In this document: positions 1-5,229 of the stretch, in pieces
Position numbering within the stretch: position 1 is the stretch's first letter
Layout of the letters: every line of letters begins with the position of its first letter
NCBI GenBank assembly: GCA_028822125.1
Contig: JAPKEK010000237.1
Location: forward strand, 1 to 5,229
Direction of reading: 5' to 3'
Origin: Pseudomonadales bacterium
GTDB lineage: Bacteria; Pseudomonadota; Gammaproteobacteria; Pseudomonadales; Azotimanducaceae
DNA: 5,229 nucleotides
Translations under genes and position numbers: made by a program
Notes under the pieces: generated by a model
Told to the model about the DNA's origin: nothing
What the model saw: the letters and a program-made list of their open reading frames with translations, nothing else
The model's database searches: none

Positions 1-63
1 GGATGAAGCAAACATCACAACCCTAGCCAGAGAATACTTCGCATTCAGCACAGAGCCGCAAAT

Positions 64-1053
64 ATGGTCAATGACAAGCAACAAAAAAAAATCTCACCGC
101 TGGATGATGAAGAACTGAGTTTCTTCAAACGTTATGGCTACCTCATCAAAAAGCAAGTCGTATCTGTGAGGAGCTGCCACACCCTGTGCGACCAGTTGTG
201 GCAAACCGCGCCAAAGCATCTAGATCGACATAACCCTGGCACCTGGCGACCTATTCCCAGTGAACATGGGTCGTCAGACCCCATGCTCGCTTTAAACGAT
301 ACAAAATGGCAGTTTAGAAGAGCAGCAACAACAACCGAACAAGTTTCCATCATGAAGGACCCACAGATAATACTCTGGGCAGAGCAGATGCTCGGCCAGG
401 GACAGATTCGTGAACCCATTGAGAACGGTAAACCCATGGGGTCCTGGGGAACCGCATGGCCGGGCGGCCCCGTCGACCCGCAATTAGGCCAGGGAACACG
501 AGGCATCTACGCGACACTGCCCAAAAAGACTGCGTCAACCCAGGCAGATCTTCTGCACACGGATGGTCATCCTTTCCATTTAGGCGTTGTCTGCCTGCTC
601 GATGACTGCCCGCCTGATTCGGGCGCCTTCAAGATCTGGCCTGGCAGTCATCGACGATTTTATCCTTTATTTCCCATGCAGTACGACCAGGCTCGTATCC
701 CTTTTTATCCACATATGCCATCTCACAAGGGGATCATACACCCCAAAGATTATCTGCAGGAGGTAACCAAAGTACAGCAGGACACGACCCCGGTTGACTG
801 TTTTGGTGAGCAAGGAGATATTGTTTTCTGGCACCATCGACTGGGCCACATGGCCGGCTATAACAACAGCGACACCCCGACTATTCGTCAGGCGCTGCTG
901 TTCGACTACTGCCATAAAGACCTTGACACGCTCAGGCTGAGTGCGCCGCACCCGAATATGTGGAATGACTGGAGCATGCAATTACAGCAAGCCGAACAGG
1001 CAATTTCAGCTGAAATCAGTGAACTGCAGCAATTAAACCAGGGCCCGTCATAA
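64..1053 (+). CDS. Phytanoyl-CoA dioxygenase (PhyH) family Fe(II)/2-oxoglutarate-dependent oxygenase
   Basis: This is a 329-aa soluble protein with no signal peptide or membrane segment, so it is probably cytosolic. The PhyH-type double-stranded beta-helix signature is visible: an HxD iron motif in LLHTDGHPFHLG (H165, D167), the GAFKIWPGSHR segment (residues 188-197) typical of the family, and a distal histidine in GHMAGYN (H262). R275 in TIRQALLFDY is the likely 2-oxoglutarate carboxylate anchor. The 2-His-1-carboxylate triad therefore looks intact. Family members hydroxylate or halogenate diverse small molecules using O2 and 2-oxoglutarate. The substrate here cannot be read from sequence, and true phytanoyl-CoA activity is not implied. 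ATG 64 is the first start after an in-frame TGA at 4-6; AGAG at 52-55 is a weak ribosome site. A run of nine A's (83-91) lies early in the gene, but the frame stays open. The next gene starts 94 nt downstream on the same strand with no clear terminator between, so co-transcription is possible. Family assignment is confident; substrate is unknown. Confidence 0.93.
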   Translation: MVNDKQQKKISPLDDEELSFFKRYGYLIKKQVVSVRSCHTLCDQLWQTAPKHLDRHNPGTWRPIPSEHGSSDPMLALNDTKWQFRRAATTTEQVSIMKDPQIILWAEQMLGQGQIREPIENGKPMGSWGTAWPGGPVDPQLGQGTRGIYATLPKKTASTQADLLHTDGHPFHLGVVCLLDDCPPDSGAFKIWPGSHRRFYPLFPMQYDQARIPFYPHMPSHKGIIHPKDYLQEVTKVQQDTTPVDCFGEQGDIVFWHHRLGHMAGYNNSDTPTIRQALLFDYCHKDLDTLRLSAPHPNMWNDWSMQLQQAEQAISAEISELQQLNQGPS

Positions 1054-1136
1054 GCAAAAATCGATAACTTAACAATACCAAAACTCGATGCCTAACCAGC
1101 AATCTAGGTAACAACGGCAACCCGTGGAGGCACAAC

Positions 1137-1140
1137 AAGG
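1137..1140 (+). promoter_or_regulatory. Ribosome binding site deciding the start of the persulfide dioxygenase
   Basis: AAGG ends 7 nt before ATG 1148, which is normal spacing. The alternative in-frame GTG at 1124 has only CGGCAACCC before it and no purine-rich site. The GGAGG at 1126-1130 is 17 nt from ATG 1148, too far to serve it well, and overlaps the GTG itself. Confidence 0.6.
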
Positions 1141-1147
1141 TAATTTG

Positions 1148-2221
1148 ATGCTCATCTTCAGACAATTGTTCGACCCGCAATCCTCGACCTATACTTATCT
1201 GCTAGGGGATTCGGCCTCTGCCAAGGCTATCCTGATTGACTGTGTTTTCGAACAAAGCAAACGAGATATAGCGCTGCTTAAGGAACTGGAACTCACCCTT
1301 ATCGCAACACTGGATACTCATGTCCATGCTGACCATATAACCGGCGCCTGGCTGATGCGTGAAGCATGGTCGAGTGACATAGTGGTGGCAAAAACCAGCC
1401 ACGCCATCAATGCGGATCGTTACCTGGTGGAAGGCGACCGAATGGCGTTCGGCCAGCATTACCTGGAGGTTCTAGCGACCCCCGGGCACACCGATGGTTG
1501 CCTTACTTTCGTCCTGGATGACCAGAGTATGGCCTTCACGGGTGACGCTATACTGATTCGAGGCTGTGGGCGTACGGATTTCCAGCAAGGCAGTTCAAAG
1601 AACCTGTTTAATTCAATAAGGAACAAGATATTCAACCTACCAGAGCAATGTCTACTCTATCCAGGCCACGATTATCGAGGTTTGACCGTTACCAGCGTCA
1701 GGGAAGAAAAACTATTCAATCCCCGGCTGGGAGGGAATATCAGCGAAAATGACTATGCAGTCTATATGCAGAACCTGGATCTCCCCCACCCGAAGAAAAT
1801 TGACCAGGCCGTGCCTGCCAACCTGATGTGCGGCAAACCTGATGCGACTCGAGTCGGGGCGGACGATCCGCATTGGGCGACGCTCCGCTACTCTTTCGCG
1901 GGAATCTGGGAAATTGAACCGCGCGTGCTGGAGGAATTAACTGGTGCTTATCAGTTGCTGGATGTTCGTAGTCAAACTGAATTCAATGGCCCCCTGGGAA
2001 GAATTCGCAATGCCCAGTTAATTCCTCTGGATCAGCTACCCGCCCGCAGCAAGGAGCTCGATCCTGGGAGTCCTGTCATCCTGGTGTGCCGCTCCGGGGC
2101 ACGTTCCACCCAGGCGCTGCTCCTGCTGCAGAGGCAGGGCTTTAATAAAATCGCTAATCTTGCCGGGGGAATGCTGCGCTGGCGGGCAGAAGGTTTTCAA
2201 ACCGAAAATAGCGAGTATTAA
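1148..2221 (+). CDS. Persulfide dioxygenase-rhodanese fusion protein (ETHE1-like MBL fold plus C-terminal rhodanese)
   Basis: This 357-aa cytosolic protein has two domains. Residues 1 to about 200 are a metallo-beta-lactamase fold of the ETHE1/persulfide dioxygenase type, with THVHADH (H58, H60, D62, H63), TPGHTDG (H114), FTGDAIL (D133), GCGRTDFQQGS (140-149) and YPGHDYRG (H174). H58, H114 and D133 match the mononuclear iron ligands known in ETHE1. The GCGRTDF loop is typical of persulfide dioxygenases rather than glyoxalase II. Residues about 255-352 are a rhodanese domain with LLDVRSQTEF (270-279) and the active-site loop CRSGARS, nucleophile C314. By family knowledge the first domain oxidises glutathione persulfide to sulfite and glutathione, and the rhodanese domain moves sulfane sulfur between thiosulfate/sulfite and glutathione, as in characterised bacterial PDO-rhodanese fusions. 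An in-frame GTG at 1124 would add 8 residues. ATG 1148 is preferred because AAGG lies 7 nt upstream and MLIFRQLFDPQSSTYTY matches the usual family N-terminus. No sulfide:quinone reductase or regulator is visible nearby. Confidence 0.95.
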   Translation: MLIFRQLFDPQSSTYTYLLGDSASAKAILIDCVFEQSKRDIALLKELELTLIATLDTHVHADHITGAWLMREAWSSDIVVAKTSHAINADRYLVEGDRMAFGQHYLEVLATPGHTDGCLTFVLDDQSMAFTGDAILIRGCGRTDFQQGSSKNLFNSIRNKIFNLPEQCLLYPGHDYRGLTVTSVREEKLFNPRLGGNISENDYAVYMQNLDLPHPKKIDQAVPANLMCGKPDATRVGADDPHWATLRYSFAGIWEIEPRVLEELTGAYQLLDVRSQTEFNGPLGRIRNAQLIPLDQLPARSKELDPGSPVILVCRSGARSTQALLLLQRQGFNKIANLAGGMLRWRAEGFQTENSEY

Positions 2222-2252
2222 ATAATCCGCTATGGTCAGGGAAATGAATCTG

Positions 2253-2283
2253 TGGGCTTTATTTTATGGGGGAAAACAGCCCA
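2253..2283 (+). other. Inverted repeat downstream of the persulfide dioxygenase gene (possible weak hairpin)
   Basis: TGGGCT (2253-2258) is perfectly complementary to AGCCCA (2278-2283), and an inner TTTT (2262-2265) can pair with AAAA (2273-2276) around a 7-nt loop. It lies 32 nt after the stop codon at 2219-2221. No T-run follows on either strand, so it does not fit a standard intrinsic terminator. It may be a 3' end structure or chance. Confidence 0.3.
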
Positions 2284-2310
2284 TGATAAACTGTGTTCAT
2301 TGATTGAAGC

Positions 2311-2390
2311 CTCTGCCAGCAGATGCGGTTAGCATCGTGGGCAGAGAACCCTACCGTCCAGTGTGGCCTCACCCCACTCTGGCGGGCGGT
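2311..2390 (+). other. Two adjacent GC-rich stem-loops in the leader of the DUF3604 gene; candidate structured RNA
   Basis: The first stem-loop pairs CTCTGCC (2311-2317) with GGCAGAG (2340-2346). Inside it GATGC (2322-2326) pairs with GCATC (2332-2336) around a GGTTA loop, with a small internal loop (AGCA/GTG) between the two helices. The second pairs ACCG (2353-2356) with CGGT (2387-2390), then CCAG-T-GTGG (2358-2366) with CCAC-T-CTGG (2374-2382), with one T:T mismatch and a 7-nt CCTCACC loop. The pair ends about 46 nt before the AGGAG at 2437. I do not recognise a known riboswitch, tRNA, attC or ribozyme consensus in it. It could be a cis-regulatory leader, a small RNA, or an intergenic palindromic repeat unit. 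The pairing is directly visible; function is not. Confidence 0.45.
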
Positions 2391-2436
2391 GCAACCAATA
2401 AAAAGCAACCTTCGATATTTGAATCACTCAACGTTT

Positions 2437-2441
2437 AGGAG
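2437..2441 (+). promoter_or_regulatory. Shine-Dalgarno site that sets the DUF3604 start at GTG 2449
   Basis: AGGAG is followed by a 7-nt spacer and an in-frame GTG at 2449-2451. This is the strongest ribosome site in the window. The upstream in-frame ATG at 2323 lies inside the first stem-loop of the leader, has no comparable site, and would place 42 unrelated residues ahead of the signal peptide. Confidence 0.75.
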
Positions 2442-2448
2442 AAAATGT

Positions 2449-4380
2449 GTGCAGGATACCACTCGAATAAGTCATTTCAACAATGCTTTGTCCTGGGGAC
2501 TCGTTATCCTGCTGTTAGCCGGCTGCAATGAACCCAAACTATCCGCACCTGGGCTGCCAGCGCCACCAGGAGACAAACCCATTGCAGCAGAGCCTGTCGA
2601 TGCTCATATTACGCTTCCTGCTCCCCGCCTCGCTTCTCGCAATGCCTACTTTGGCGATCTTCACATCCACACCATGTACTCCTTTGATGCCTTCATGGGC
2701 AGCGTCCGGACTACGCCGGATGATGCGTACCGCTATGCAAAAGGTGAGCCTATTACGCATCCCTCCGGTATGCAGTTGCGCCTTTCAGGACCTCCCCTGG
2801 ATTTTCTTATGGTTAGCGACCACGCCAAGTATCTGGGTATTTATGCTGCGCAACTTGACCCTGCCAGCCCAACGTATAATCACCCTGATGCGCACCTGCT
2901 CAAGCCTGCTAAGCTCGGTGGACTCGATAGCCTGGTTCGTCAGTTACAGCGTCTTTCTGCCGAAAATCATGATTTTATGAGCCCTGAGGTCACACTATAT
3001 GCATGGCAGAAAATAATCCTGGCTGCACAGCAACACAATATCCCAGGTCGATTTACCACTTTTATAGGCTACGAATATACGCCAACACCGGACGGTAGGC
3101 ACCTGCACCGTAATGTTGTTTTCAGAGGCAACAAGGTTCCCCAGCAACCCTTCAGCTCTGCCGATTCGGGTAATCCAGAAGATCTCTGGACCTGGCTAGA
3201 TCAGTTGCGAGCGAGCGGTATCGAGGCATTAGCTATACCACACAATATGAACCAAAGTGATGGCCTAGCATTTCAATCCACCACCTGGGCAGGTAACGAA
3301 ATCGATTTATCTTACGCAGAACAACGCATGCGAAATGAACCTATCGCTGAAATAAGCCAGCAGAAAGGAACATCGGAAACCCACCCGTTACTTTCACCCA
3401 ATGATGAATGGGCAGATTTTCAAATCGTTCAGTATTATCTGAATCGAGCTCAAAACACGAATCCAATATCAGTATTCAGAGGTGGTTACTACCGGGATGC
3501 GCTAAAGACGGGCCTTGAAATGCAGTCACGACTCGGATTTAACCCCTATCAATTAGGTGCCATTGGCTCAAGTGATTCCCACGTTTCAGCGGGCCCCTAC
3601 CAGGAAGAAAATTATTTTTCAGGCCGAGCCAATACAGCACAATCAAGAGGTTCTGCCTATCCAATGACGAAGGATTCCTGGGAAGACTTCTGGACCCCAC
3701 GCTGGGCTACTCATGGTACAGGCGGACTGGCCGGCATATGGGCAGAAGAAAACACTCGCTCGGCTCTTTACGATGCAATGCGTCGCAAAGAAACCTTTGC
3801 AACCTCAGGACCGCGTATTCGGCTGCGCTTGTTTGCCGGCTATGACCTACCAGAAGAAATCCTCTCTGCAGCCAATATAGTAGAACTTGCCTATAGCCAT
3901 GGTGTGCCCATGGGCAGTGTCCTCAAACAGCCAGCCACGGTCGCTCCAGGGCTGCTCGTATTAGCTGGCAGGGATCCCAATTCAAGCTGGCTGCAGCGAT
4001 TGCAGATCATAAAAGGCTGGATCGAAAACGGCCGTCCTAAAGAGACTATCTTTGATGTTGCCTGTTCAGACGGTTATAAACCTGATCCCCAGACAGCACG
4101 CTGTCCCGATAATGGTGCCAGAGTTAATCTTAAGGATTGCAGTATCAGCAGAGACAAAGGTGCGATCGAACTGGCAGCAATCTGGCATGATCCCGGCTTT
4201 GATCCCAACCAGAATGCTTTTTACTATGCCAGAGCTTTAGAAAATCCTACCTGCCGTTGGTCAACCTGGGATGCGATCCGGCTCGGAATTAAACCCAACC
4301 CGGGCCTTGCTGCCGTTCACCAGGAACGCGCATGGAGTTCACCGATATGGTACCAGCCAAGCAAGTTGAATCCAGAGTAA
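2449..4380 (+). CDS. DUF3604 domain lipoprotein, PHP-like predicted metal-dependent hydrolase
   Basis: From GTG 2449 this is a 643-aa exported lipoprotein. Its short n-region with R6 leads to a hydrophobic stretch and the lipobox LLAGC with C26. The residue after the cysteine is Asn, not Asp, so outer-membrane sorting is plausible. A Pro/Ala-rich linker (about 27-62) precedes the DUF3604 domain. PHP-like metal ligands can be read in order: FGDLHIHTMYSFDA (H72, H74), VSDHA (D124, H125), GYEYTP (E209), IPHN (H265) and GSSDSH (D376, H378). TSGPRIR (453-459) is a further family block. The C-terminal part has four cysteines (C539, C552, C564, C602) and the family ending FYYARALENPTCRWSTWDA (591-609). 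PHP-fold enzymes are typically phosphoesterases, but DUF3604 substrates are not established to my knowledge. Exported location and intact ligands suggest a periplasmic or surface hydrolase. Length is normal for the family. A small ORF and a PPIase follow almost without gap, suggesting an operon. Family is sure; activity is inferred. Confidence 0.93.
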   Translation: MQDTTRISHFNNALSWGLVILLLAGCNEPKLSAPGLPAPPGDKPIAAEPVDAHITLPAPRLASRNAYFGDLHIHTMYSFDAFMGSVRTTPDDAYRYAKGEPITHPSGMQLRLSGPPLDFLMVSDHAKYLGIYAAQLDPASPTYNHPDAHLLKPAKLGGLDSLVRQLQRLSAENHDFMSPEVTLYAWQKIILAAQQHNIPGRFTTFIGYEYTPTPDGRHLHRNVVFRGNKVPQQPFSSADSGNPEDLWTWLDQLRASGIEALAIPHNMNQSDGLAFQSTTWAGNEIDLSYAEQRMRNEPIAEISQQKGTSETHPLLSPNDEWADFQIVQYYLNRAQNTNPISVFRGGYYRDALKTGLEMQSRLGFNPYQLGAIGSSDSHVSAGPYQEENYFSGRANTAQSRGSAYPMTKDSWEDFWTPRWATHGTGGLAGIWAEENTRSALYDAMRRKETFATSGPRIRLRLFAGYDLPEEILSAANIVELAYSHGVPMGSVLKQPATVAPGLLVLAGRDPNSSWLQRLQIIKGWIENGRPKETIFDVACSDGYKPDPQTARCPDNGARVNLKDCSISRDKGAIELAAIWHDPGFDPNQNAFYYARALENPTCRWSTWDAIRLGIKPNPGLAAVHQERAWSSPIWYQPSKLNPE

Positions 4381-4386
4381 GTACAC

Positions 4387-4515
4387 ATGAAAGAGACGAG
4401 TAGTCTAGCCGCCTTCAGTGGGCATCCAGAGAATCATAACGCCAGCGAACAAGCGGTAGTTACGATCCGGCCACCATCATCAGCTAATTACGACGCTGCC
4501 ATGGACCTGATGTGA
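4387..4515 (+). CDS. Possible 42-aa small ORF between the DUF3604 and PPIase genes
   Basis: ATG 4387 opens 6 nt after the DUF3604 stop and runs 42 codons to TGA 4513-4515, which overlaps the next gene's GTG start as GTGA. The peptide begins MKETSSLAAFSGHPENHN and ends NYDAAMDLM. It has no membrane segment, signal peptide, cysteine or recognisable domain. The ribosome site is weak: GAG at 4375-4377, nine nt upstream. Snug packing on both sides favours a translated ORF, perhaps a coupling ORF that delivers ribosomes to the PPIase start, which lacks a good site of its own. Against it are its short length, unremarkable composition and lack of any family. It may be a chance open frame in a 131-nt spacer. 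Confidence 0.3.
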   Translation: MKETSSLAAFSGHPENHNASEQAVVTIRPPSSANYDAAMDLM

Positions 4516-5229
4516 AGCAAATAATAAAGGAACCTATTGTCTGGTTTATTCTGGTTGCCCTGGTCCTATTCATAGCCGAGGGCGCTATCACCCCGGAACA
4601 AGATCCAATTATCCTCAACGACAAGGTCACCGCCAGAATCAGCGCATTATGGACCGCCCAAATGCGGCGACCACCTTCTCAGGAGGAACTGAATGCGCTT
4701 GTAGATGACTGGGTTAACGAGGAAATGTTTTATCGAGAGGCGCTTAGGTTGGGCCTAGATCGCAACGATACCATTGTAAGAAGGCGGTTAGTTCAGAAGT
4801 ACAATTTCCTCATGGAAGAAATAGATGAGCAGGGCATTACTGAAAAAGACCTGCTCGATTTCTATCAAAGCAACCTCAAGCAATACCAACTGGCACAGAG
4901 AATCACCTTTTCAAACATCCTTTTCAGGACCGGTGAAGATGCCCTTGCCGCGCTTGACGCACTCGCAAATGGAGGCGATTGGCGTGCTCTTGGCATCGCT
5001 ACCTTATTGCCTGATCGTTATGTAAAAAAAACGACACAGGAAATTGGCTATGCGCTGGGCCCTGAGTTTGCCTCAGGCATTGCTGAAATCACCGAAAGTA
5101 TCTGGTCAGGCCCGGTTATCAGCAGTTATGGATATCATCTCATCAATATTGAAAATCGCCTGCCTGCAGAGACAATAGCCTTTGAGCCTATAGCAGACAA
5201 AATTCACTATGATCTGGTTAAAAAGAAAG
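4512..5229 (+). CDS. Membrane-anchored parvulin-type peptidyl-prolyl cis-trans isomerase, 3' end cut by the window
   Basis: The frame from GTG 4512 is open to the window end, giving 239 residues without a stop. The N-terminus MKQIIKEPIVWF (GTG read as Met) runs into a single hydrophobic segment (about 9-23), a likely signal anchor placing the rest in the periplasm. Residues about 55-105 (RRPPSQEEL, DDWVNEEMFYREALRLGLDR, VRRRLVQKYNFL) match the SurA/PpiC-like N-terminal helical region of this family, and EKDLLDFYQSN (111-121) follows. Residues about 130-216 resemble a PpiC-type rotamase domain, diverged, ending SGPVISSYGYHLINIENR (199-216), the usual closing strand. Such proteins speed prolyl isomerisation and act as periplasmic chaperones. 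The start is inferred: an in-frame TAA at 4485-4487 bounds it upstream, no ATG precedes the anchor, and the site before GTG is poor. GTGA overlap with the small ORF suggests translational coupling. From memory, homologues often sit beside DUF3604 genes and a HupE/UreJ membrane protein, which would lie beyond this window. Confidence 0.85.
   Translation, partial: MKQIIKEPIVWFILVALVLFIAEGAITPEQDPIILNDKVTARISALWTAQMRRPPSQEELNALVDDWVNEEMFYREALRLGLDRNDTIVRRRLVQKYNFLMEEIDEQGITEKDLLDFYQSNLKQYQLAQRITFSNILFRTGEDALAALDALANGGDWRALGIATLLPDRYVKKTTQEIGYALGPEFASGIAEITESIWSGPVISSYGYHLINIENRLPAETIAFEPIADKIHYDLVKKK

Noticed and set aside
83..91. Run of nine A's as a programmed frameshift or phase-variation tract
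   Set aside because: The PhyH frame is intact as written and is entered directly by ATG 64. Nine A's alone, with no downstream structure or alternate useful frame, are weak evidence.
2..118. An open frame from position 2 to TGA 116-118 that could be the tail of an upstream gene overlapping the PhyH gene
   Set aside because: It would overlap the PhyH start by 55 nt, and its last part is the out-of-frame reading of PhyH codons. The 62 nt before the PhyH start are too short to judge, and no motif is recognisable.
138..981. Antisense open frames of 62-122 codons across the PhyH gene
   Set aside because: They are shadows of a gene with a clear protein family, show no recognisable domains, and lack ribosome sites.
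1124..1147. GTG 1124 as the start of the persulfide dioxygenase
   Set aside because: The extra 8 residues are unlike the family N-terminus and no ribosome site precedes this GTG, whereas ATG 1148 has AAGG at 7 nt.
1202..1459. Antisense 85-codon frame within the persulfide dioxygenase
   Set aside because: It lies wholly within the conserved MBL domain on the other strand and has no coding features of its own.
2253..2283. Rho-independent terminator after the persulfide dioxygenase
   Set aside because: The 6-bp stem has a long loop and no T-run follows, so I list it only as an inverted repeat.
2311..2390. tRNA gene, integron attC site or a known riboswitch
   Set aside because: No T-loop or acceptor stem pattern is present, no matched attC core boxes are found, and I could not match any riboswitch consensus from memory.
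2528..2980. 150-codon + strand frame inside the DUF3604 gene
   Set aside because: It is the out-of-frame reading of the region carrying the lipobox linker and HxH/DH motifs, so it is a shadow.
4825..5025. 66-codon + strand frame near the window end
   Set aside because: It overlaps in another frame the PPIase, which has a clear family match and runs open from 4512 to the window edge.

Overview
The window looks like chromosomal DNA from a free-living, aerobic Gram-negative proteobacterium. A marine-type gammaproteobacterium is my best guess, from the gene families, moderate GC and weak Shine-Dalgarno sites; this is inference, since no rRNA or other phylogenetic marker is present. All convincing genes are on the + strand. 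No tRNA, rRNA, CRISPR array, insertion sequence or integrase is visible.

Layout: (1) positions 1-63 are a short leader with no supported gene. (2) 64-1053 encodes a phytanoyl-CoA dioxygenase (PhyH)-family Fe(II)/2-oxoglutarate oxygenase of unknown substrate. (3) After a 94-nt gap, 1148-2221 encodes a persulfide dioxygenase (ETHE1-like metallo-beta-lactamase fold) fused to a C-terminal rhodanese domain, a sulfide/persulfide detoxification enzyme. (4) The 227-nt gap 2222-2448 holds no gene but contains successive inverted repeats; the last two (2311-2346 and 2353-2390) could form a structured 5' leader. (5) 2449-4380 encodes a DUF3604 lipoprotein with a PHP-like metal-ligand pattern; its real start is most likely a GTG at 2449 behind a strong AGGAG, not the upstream ATG at 2323. 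(6) 4387-4515 is a possible 42-aa small ORF whose stop overlaps the next start by GTGA. (7) 4512 to the window end is the N-terminal 239 residues of a membrane-anchored parvulin-type peptidyl-prolyl isomerase, cut off by the window edge.

Functionally there are two blocks. The first two genes are cytosolic oxidative enzymes, with no obvious shared pathway beyond use of iron and oxygen. The last block (DUF3604 lipoprotein, possible small ORF, PPIase) is tightly packed and looks like an operon for envelope proteins, with a predicted exported metallo-hydrolase next to a periplasm-facing folding factor. That block is the least understood part of the window.
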